A DNA stretch of 64,000 bases from Spiroplasma endosymbiont of Dioctria linearis (GTDB lineage Bacteria; Bacillota_I; Bacilli_A; Mycoplasmatales; Mycoplasmataceae). The translations under genes were made by a program, and so were the position numbers. The stretch lies in contig NZ_OZ034984.1 of the NCBI RefSeq assembly GCF_964030865.1, forward strand, positions 806,001 through 870,000, given 5' to 3'. Below are positions 58,125-64,000 of this stretch, one piece after another. Within the stretch, counting starts at the first letter, position 1. Every line of letters begins with the position of its first letter. The notes under the pieces are model-generated. The model searched no databases and was not told where the DNA came from. It saw nothing but the letters and a program-made list of their open reading frames with translations.

Positions 58125-59708
58125 TTTTTCAATTAATGATGGTTGGGTCATTTCTTTTGGAGTTTCTACCCCCAGAATTTCACATATTGTTGTTGCTACA
58201 TCAGCAATTGCAGCATCTTTTTTTCTAATTTTAATTGACTTGTCTGTTATTATAATTGGTACTGGCTGACTTGTATGTTTTTTGTTAGGTCCACCTTCTT
58301 TATCAATCATAATTTCAGCATTACCATGATCAGCTGTAATAATCATTGTAGAGCCATTTTTTTCACACGCCTGATAAACTCTTTCTAATTGTTTATCTAA
58401 AGTTTTTACACCTTTAATTGCTGCTTGTAAATCACCTGTATGTCCAACCATATCACAGTTAGCATAGTTTAAAACAATTAAGTCAAATTCTTGTGACTCT
58501 ATTCTTTCAACTAATCTATCAGTAATTTCAACTGCAGACATTTCTGGTTTTAAATCATAAGTTGCAACTTTAGGTGAAGCAATTAAATCTATTGAAGCAC
58601 CTTTAAGTTTTATTTCCTCTTGTGTTGCTAAACCATTTTTAAAATAATCTTTTCCTCCATCAAAAAAGAAAGTGACATGAGCTATCTTTTCAGTTTCAGC
58701 AATTCTTAATTGTTTATAACCCTTTTTACTTAATCATTCACCTAAACCATTGATTACCTCAATTGATTTAAAAGCAATATGATTTGATTTAACTGAGTCT
58801 GAGTATTCCATCATACATAAGAAATATATTTGATCACCTAAGAAAGTTAAATTTTTAAAGTTTTGATCACTTCACGCTTCATAATTTTTATTTGTAAATG
58901 TACTTGCCATTTGAATTGCTCTATCTGGTCTAAAGTTTATAAAAACTAGTGTATCACCTTTTTTTATAAAACCATTTTCACAAGTTTTATTATAAGCTGG
59001 TAAGATACCTTCATCATCTTTTCCTAAATCATATTGCGACTGAATATATTTTGCAGGATCTGTAAATGAATTTTCACAATTTCTATCTACTAATGATTTA
59101 TAACCTTCTGCAACTCTTTCCATTCTTTTATCTCTATCCATTGAAAAGAATCTTCCTGAAATTGAACCTACTTGTCCAACTTTATATTCTTTAAATAAAG
59201 CATTTAATTGTTCTAAGTAATTTAAAGCAACAATTGGTTTTGTATCTCTTCCATCTGTAAATAAATGAATATAAATTTCTTTAACTCCTGCCTTTGCAGC
59301 AGCTTTAAAAGTTGCAAACATATGATTCATATGTGAATGAACTCCACCATCAGAAAATAACCCCATTATATGAAAAGCACTATTTTTATCTAATGAGTTT
59401 TTAATTGCCTTTTGAATTTCATCATTTGACTCAAATTTATTATCACTAATTGCTTTATTAATTAGTGTTAATGATTCATACTTAATTCTTCCCGCTCCTA
59501 AGTGAATATGACCTACTTCAGAATTCCCCATTTGTCCTTCTGGAAGTCCAACTCATTCACCACTTGCATGAGAACTTGCTCACGGATATTGCTTTTTAAG
59601 ACTTTCTACAAACTCCATGTTTGCTTGAAAAACAGCATTACCTTTTTGTTGTTCTGCAATTCCTCATCCATCTAATATTGCCAATACTACTGGTTTTTTT
59701 GTTTTCAT
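58122..59708 (-). CDS. gpmI: 2,3-bisphosphoglycerate-independent phosphoglycerate mutase
   Basis: A 528-residue Mn-dependent phosphoglycerate mutase of glycolysis. VVLAILDGWG (metal Asp), GNSEVGHIHLGAGR (phosphoserine region), HLFTDGRDT, NYANCDMVGHTGD and ITADHGNAE are all seen. It starts 2 bases after the HAD gene. Typical length is about 510-530. Confidence 0.97.
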
Positions 59709-59710
59709 TT

Positions 59711-60529
59711 TTACTCTCCTAGTATATATTTTTTTATTGCTTTGGCCACAGCACCTTCTAAATTTGTATATTGAGATACTTCAGTTGCCTTTGCCTTAAT
59801 TTCATCATGTGCATTTGCAGGAGCTATTGATAATCCTGCAAATTCAAACATTGGAACATCATTTGCACCATCACCCATTGCCAAGATTTCTTCTTTTTTA
59901 ATAGAAAACTTTTTAGATAAAAATTCTAATGCATATTTTTTATTAATACCCTTTTTAGTAACTTCTCCTGCTAATGAACCTTCTGTTCAAGAAACCTCTA
60001 AACCAATTTCTCTTAATTTTTCTACATATTTTTTATTAGTATTCATTGTCAATATTTTATGACAATCTAACATTTCCATACTTGAATTATAAACTACAGG
60101 TTCATAGTCAAAAAAATGAGTTTCATGTTTTAAAACTTTTCCTTTTTCAATTGGCATATTAATATAACTCAATTTATCATTTACAGTATATGCTCAAAGT
60201 TCTATTTCGCTAAAATCTTTGTCAGTTTTTAAAATTTCAAAAGCTTTAAGAGCTGTTTTTTTATCAATTGGATTTGCATCGATTGATTTATTCTCTTTTA
60301 AATCATAAATTAATGCTCCATTAAATGCAGCAAAAATAGCTCCATCATTTTTAAAATTAAATAACTCTAATCTATTTAATTTTGTGTGAATTGGTCTTCC
60401 AGTTACAAAAACCACTTTTATATTTTTTTCAATGGCTTGATTGATTGGTTCCACATTTTCCATTACAATATCATCTAAAGATTTAAAAGTGGTACCATCC
60501 ATATCTAAGGCTAAAATTTTATAATTCAT
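59711..60529 (-). CDS. Cof-type HAD phosphatase
   Basis: A 272-residue HAD-superfamily IIB phosphatase. LALDMDGTTF (nucleophile Asp), VTGRP (motif II), lysine in TKKGINKKYAL (motif III), and AMGDGANDVPMF (motif IV) are all intact. Members dephosphorylate sugar phosphates or FMN/pyridoxal phosphate. It is between tpiA (9 bases after) and gpmI (2 bases before); substrate unknown, possibly a phosphosugar. Confidence 0.9.
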
Positions 60530-60538
60530 ATTTATAAA

Positions 60539-61288
60539 TTAACCTTTGTAATTTACTAATCCAAGATAAGAATCTTCAATTAATGATGCACCACCAACTA
60601 GTGCTCCATCTATATCCGCTTGCTCTAAAATTTCTTTAATATTTTCTGGTTTAACACTTCCACCATATTGAATTAAAATTTCATCTGCAACTTCTTGATT
60701 ATAAAGTCCCTTTATAATCTCTCTTATTTCTTTACAAACATTTTGAGCTATTTGTGGAGTTGCAACTTTTCCAGTTCCAATTGCTCAAATTGGTTCATAA
60801 GCAATAACTACTTTTTTAGCATCTTGAGCTGATATCCCTGCAAATCCATTAGTAATTTGATTTTTAACTCATTCAATTGTTTTACCACTTTCATAAGTTT
60901 TCAAACTTTCTCCGCAACATAAAATTGCAGTAATATTTGCTGCTAATAAGCTTTTTGCTTTATTATTTATCATTTCATCAGTTTCGCCAAAAAAATCTCT
61001 TCTTTCTGAGTGACCAATAACTGCATATTTAATACCTAAATCTTGCAACATTGGAACTGATATTTCACCAGTAAATGCTCCTTCTTTTTCAAAGTAACAA
61101 TTTTGTGCTGCAATTGCTATATTCTTAGCAACTTTTTGTACATCGCTTAGCATAATTGAAGGCACAGCGATACCTGCAATAATATTTTTATCTACTTTAA
61201 CTTTTGAATCCACAGCTTCAATAAATTTGATTGCTTGTGAGTTTGTTTTGAACATTTTTCAGTTTCCTACAATAATTTTTTTTCTCAT
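60539..61288 (-). CDS. tpiA: Triosephosphate isomerase
   Basis: A 249-residue TIM barrel interconverting dihydroxyacetone phosphate and glyceraldehyde 3-phosphate. VGNWKM (Lys at the active site), AVIGHSERR (catalytic His), AYEPIWAIGTG (catalytic Glu) and YGGSVKPEN and GALVGGASL are present. GAGGAG site. First gene of tpiA-HAD-gpmI; TATAAT at 61332-61337 likely drives the operon. Confidence 0.98.
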
Positions 61289-61331
61289 TTTTATATGCTC
61301 CTCTAATGATTACACTATAATTTTACACCAT

Positions 61332-61337
61332 ATTATA
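61332..61337 (-). promoter_or_regulatory. Likely -10 box of the tpiA operon
   Basis: TATAAT on the minus strand, 43 bases before the tpiA ATG. The site is part of a short palindrome (ATTATAAT). Confidence 0.45.
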
Positions 61338-61359
61338 ATGTTGCAAATTAATTAAAATA

Positions 61360-61378
61360 AAAAACCCCTTAAGAGTTA
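61360..61378 (-). terminator. Terminator of nagB
   Basis: AACTC pairs with GGGTT across a TTAA loop and is followed by TTTTTT, just after the stop codon. Short stem, so moderate confidence. Confidence 0.55.
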
Positions 61379-61380
61379 AC

Positions 61381-62106
61381 TTATTTTAATAACCTAGCAG
61401 CTTCATTGTCAATTACTACTGTTACATCTTTGTGATTTAACAAAATTGAACAAGGTCAATTTTTTGATATTGGCCCTTCTACTAAGTTTTTAACAGCTTC
61501 TGCCTTTGCTGAGCCCGTTGCAATTAAAATAATTTTTTTTGCATTCATAATTGATTTCAAGCCCATTGATATTGCTTCAGTTGGTACATCTTTTTCATTT
61601 TCAAAAAATCTTGAGTTTGCTTCAATAGTAGATTTTGTTAATTTAACTATTGAAGTTAACCCCTCAAAATCACTTCCTGGCTCATTAAAGCCAACATGAC
61701 CATTAATTCCTAAACCTAAAAGTTGTAAATCTATTCCACCCTTTTGAGAAATTAATTCATCATATTTTTGTGCTTCATTATTAGTTTCAATCATTCCACT
61801 TGGTACAAAAGTGTTTTTTTGATCAATATTAATGTGATCAAAAAGTTTATTGTTCATAAAATATCTATAAGATTGACTATGTTCTGAACTCAATCCTTTA
61901 TATTCATCCAAATTAAAAGTTGTAACTTTACTTCAATCAATATTTAGTTCTTTTGATTTAACAATAATATTTTCATAGGTTGTAACAGGTGAGCTTCCTG
62001 TTGCTAAACCTAGAACAATATTAGAATTAGACTTAACTTCATTTAATATTAAATCACTTACAATTTTACCTGCTTCATTGTTATCACTAATTTTTATAAT
62101 TTTCAT
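61381..62106 (-). CDS. nagB: Glucosamine-6-phosphate deaminase
   Basis: A 241-residue isomerase/deaminase converting GlcN6P to fructose 6-phosphate and ammonia. VLGLATGSSPVTTYE, FNLDEYKGL (catalytic Asp), GLGINGHVGFNEPGSDF (catalytic His) and ILIATGSAKAEAV are visible. It feeds amino sugars taken up by the GlcNAc-type PTS and ROK kinase systems at 6-15 kb into glycolysis, though NagA is not in the window. GGAG site. Confidence 0.95.
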
Positions 62107-62135
62107 AAGTATACTTCTCCTCTTATATTCATATA

Positions 62136-62861
62136 TTAACTAATTTTTGAAATTAATTTATTTCAAAAATCAAAATAATTATATAACCCTTCTGTGGCTT
62201 CTAATTTAAGACCCAATCTTGGAATCATTCTTTGTAATAATACATAGGTAAGCAATCTATTTTTTCCCCTAAATAAGTACTTTTTATTTTTAATAGAAAT
62301 TATTACGCCAAAAGTTTCAATGGAGACATCTAAAATTGAAGAAAATTCAATTGTTTTAAGAACATTTTGATTACTATCAGTTAGAAAAATATTTTGATTT
62401 GAGAAATAACAATCATAAATTCCCATTAATTGAATCTTTTTTTCAGCAACTTCTGGATTATAGTTGTGGACATTTACACTAGTTTGAATTAAATTTATTC
62501 TTTCTTTTTTTTCTAGTTGAAATCTAACTGGAAATTGTTTTAGGGGCCTTCAAGAGTTAAAAACCAATTCCTCCATATCTCTAATAAATCTTTCTTCTTT
62601 AGAATTTAAAGTTAGTTCCAATTTTTTTATATTTCTTTTTAGTTTACCAATAAAACCTTCTGAAAGTTTAAAGTTGGCATTTATTCACCTTCAAAGAATT
62701 CAATGTTTAAAATAAGTAAATGTATTTTTATCATTTATTTTCTTCTCAACTCTTTTAATATATCACTTTGATTTTCTAGAAAGATTATTCTCATCAAAAT
62801 ACTTAACAAAACCTGATCTTTTTAGATAATAGCTTATATCTCCATTTACTCTTAAAAACAT
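62136..62861 (-). CDS. Hypothetical protein with PH-like C-terminal part
   Basis: A 241-residue protein. The basic N-terminal half (1-130) is helix-rich with several TGA-encoded Trp; in the C-terminal ~75 residues GIYDCYFSNQNIFLTDSN, KTIEFSSILDVSIE and KYLFRGKNRLLTYVLLQRM resemble the alternating strands and final helix of bacterial PH/GRAM-like domains. GGTGG lies 6 bases before the ATG. It is upstream of nagB by 29 bases. Fold call is a guess. Confidence 0.6.
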
Positions 62862-62959
62862 TTTTTACCACCTTTTATTTAAAAAATTATTTATACTCAT
62901 TTTTATTTTAAATAAATTATTCCAATTCTTTTAAAATTGCTACATTATTCATATATTAT

Positions 62960-62965
62960 TATAAT
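62960..62965 (+). promoter_or_regulatory. Likely -10 box of the NADH oxidase gene
   Basis: TATAAT 26 bases before the ATG; AAGGAG ribosome site follows at about 62977-62982. Confidence 0.55.
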
Positions 62966-62990
62966 GTAAAAAGATTAAGGAGCAAAACAA

Positions 62991-64000
62991 ATGAAAACTA
63001 TAGTAATTGGAACTAATCATGCTGGAACAACAGCAGTTAGAACTTTAAGAAGATTAGATAAAAACATGGAAATTACAACTTATGATCAAAATGATAACAT
63101 ATCATTTCTAGGTTGTGGAATCGCTTTATGAGTTAGAGGAGAAGTAAAAGACCCAAATGGTTTATTTTATGCTTCACCTGAAATTTTAGAAAGTGAAAAC
63201 ATAAATGTTAAAATGCAACATCAATGAATTGGTATGGATGCAAAGAAAAAAACAATCAGAGTAAAAAACTTAAAAACAGGAGAAGAATTTGATGATAATT
63301 ACGACAAATTAGTAATAGCATCAGGTACATGACCAATATTCCCTCCAATTGAAGGAATTGATTTAGAAGGTGTTCAAATTTGTAAGAATTTCCACCATGC
63401 CAAAGTTATTAAGGCTGCTAATGATAATCCTGCTATTAAAAAAGTTGCTGTTGTTGGAGCTGGATACATTGGAGTTGAATTAGTAGATGCTTTTGTTGCA
63501 AACAAGAAAAAAGTATCATTAATCGATATTGCAGATAGAATTATGCCAGTATATTACGATAGTGAATTTACTGGATTAGTAGAAGAAACAATGAAGGAAA
63601 AAGGAGTTAATTTAGCTCTTGGACAAAAAGTTGTTAAATTTGAAGGAAAAAACGGAAAAGTAACTAAAGTTATTACAGATAAAGGTGAAATTGCAGTTGA
63701 TTATGTAGTATTCTCTGTTGGAGTTATTCCTCAAACACAATTATTAAAAGGTGTAATTGATCTTGATGAAAGAGGAGCAATTAAAACAAATGAATTTATG
63801 CAATCTTCTAACAAAGATATCTATGCAGTTGGTGACTGTGCTCAAGTTTACAACTGTTCAATGAAAAAAGATACTCAAATCGCATTAGCAACTACTGCTG
63901 TAAGAACTGGTATTCTAGCAGCTGCTAATATTACTCAAGGAAATAAATTAAAAAGCCCAGGATTCACTGGAGCAAATGGAATTGAAGTATTTGGATGAAA
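62991..64000 (+). CDS. nox: NADH oxidase (CoA-disulfide-reductase family), 3' end outside window
   Basis: First 336 residues of a flavoprotein that reduces O2 with NADH. FAD site VIGTNHAGTTAVRTLRR, redox cysteine in SFLGCGIALW (about Cys42), NADH site VAVVGAGYIGVELV (about 155-170), and the FAD-end IYAVGDCAQVYN. A single redox Cys is characteristic of water-forming NADH oxidases and CoA-disulfide reductases. The dimerisation domain lies past the window end. It regenerates NAD+ for glycolysis. Confidence 0.93.

Overview
The window is a very AT-rich stretch of a wall-less bacterium of the class Mollicutes that reads TGA as tryptophan (genetic code 4). TGA falls inside almost every long gene, so all gene limits here were drawn with TGA = Trp. 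The mix of genes (several PTS sugar transporters, a full glycolytic set, a p37/p29/p69-type ABC system, lipoproteins with Mollicutes-type lipoboxes, no wall synthesis) fits the Spiroplasma/Entomoplasma/Mesoplasma group best. The genus is an inference. No insertion sequence, prophage, CRISPR array or rRNA was seen, and the only tRNA is tRNA-Ser(GCU). No gene-free stretch exceeds 300 bases.

Layout. 1-4.1 kb (minus): an RpiR regulator, a PTS EIICB, a MalY/PatB-type PLP enzyme and RidA (cut by the window edge), resembling the malX-malY pair of enterobacteria. 4.2-5.6 kb (plus): a minimal ABC permease/ATPase pair. 5.6-17 kb (minus): a sugar-uptake region with two small cysteine-rich proteins, a GlcNAc-type EIICB behind a promoter with a 16-T tract, a 2-TM small protein, a MupG-like 6-phosphomuramidase, cellobiose-type EIIB, a cellobiose-type EIIC fused to a ~290-residue coiled coil, a lipoprotein, a ROK kinase, a cellobiose-type EIIA and an exporter-type ABC protein. 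17-27.7 kb: a YfcC-family carrier with a short upstream ORF, a formate/nitrite-type channel, thrS, a DHH phosphoesterase and a PhnD-PhnC-PhnE-like ABC system with a fused two-module permease.

27.9-37.2 kb: two tandem pyruvate kinases behind pfkA, then hpt, ruvX, a PAP2 phosphatase, enolase and typA. 37-47 kb: conserved but mostly uncharacterised genes (DnaJ-tail protein, YgjP-like metalloprotease, two membrane proteins), lepA with an acetyltransferase, a DUF402 protein, proS preceded by a possible ADP-ribosyltransferase-like gene, and tRNA-Ser. 47.4-49.8 kb (plus): an ABC exporter with an A16 tract at its promoter. 49.9-64 kb: an acetyltransferase pseudogene, glucose-type EIICB with its own 2-TM partner, tsaE-tsaB, a ferredoxin/flavodoxin-NADP reductase, a membrane protein, two disrupted genes, the tpiA-HAD-gpmI operon, nagB and the start of an NADH oxidase.

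Taken together, sugars enter by several PTS permeases, amino sugars are channelled through NagB, and carbon runs through pfkA, tpiA, gpmI, eno and pyk to pyruvate, while Nox would reoxidise NADH. The most unusual items are the coiled-coil-EIIC fusion, the homopolymer-containing promoters, the 14-codon upstream ORF of the YfcC gene, the MupG gene in a wall-less cell and the 2-TM partners of PTS permeases.
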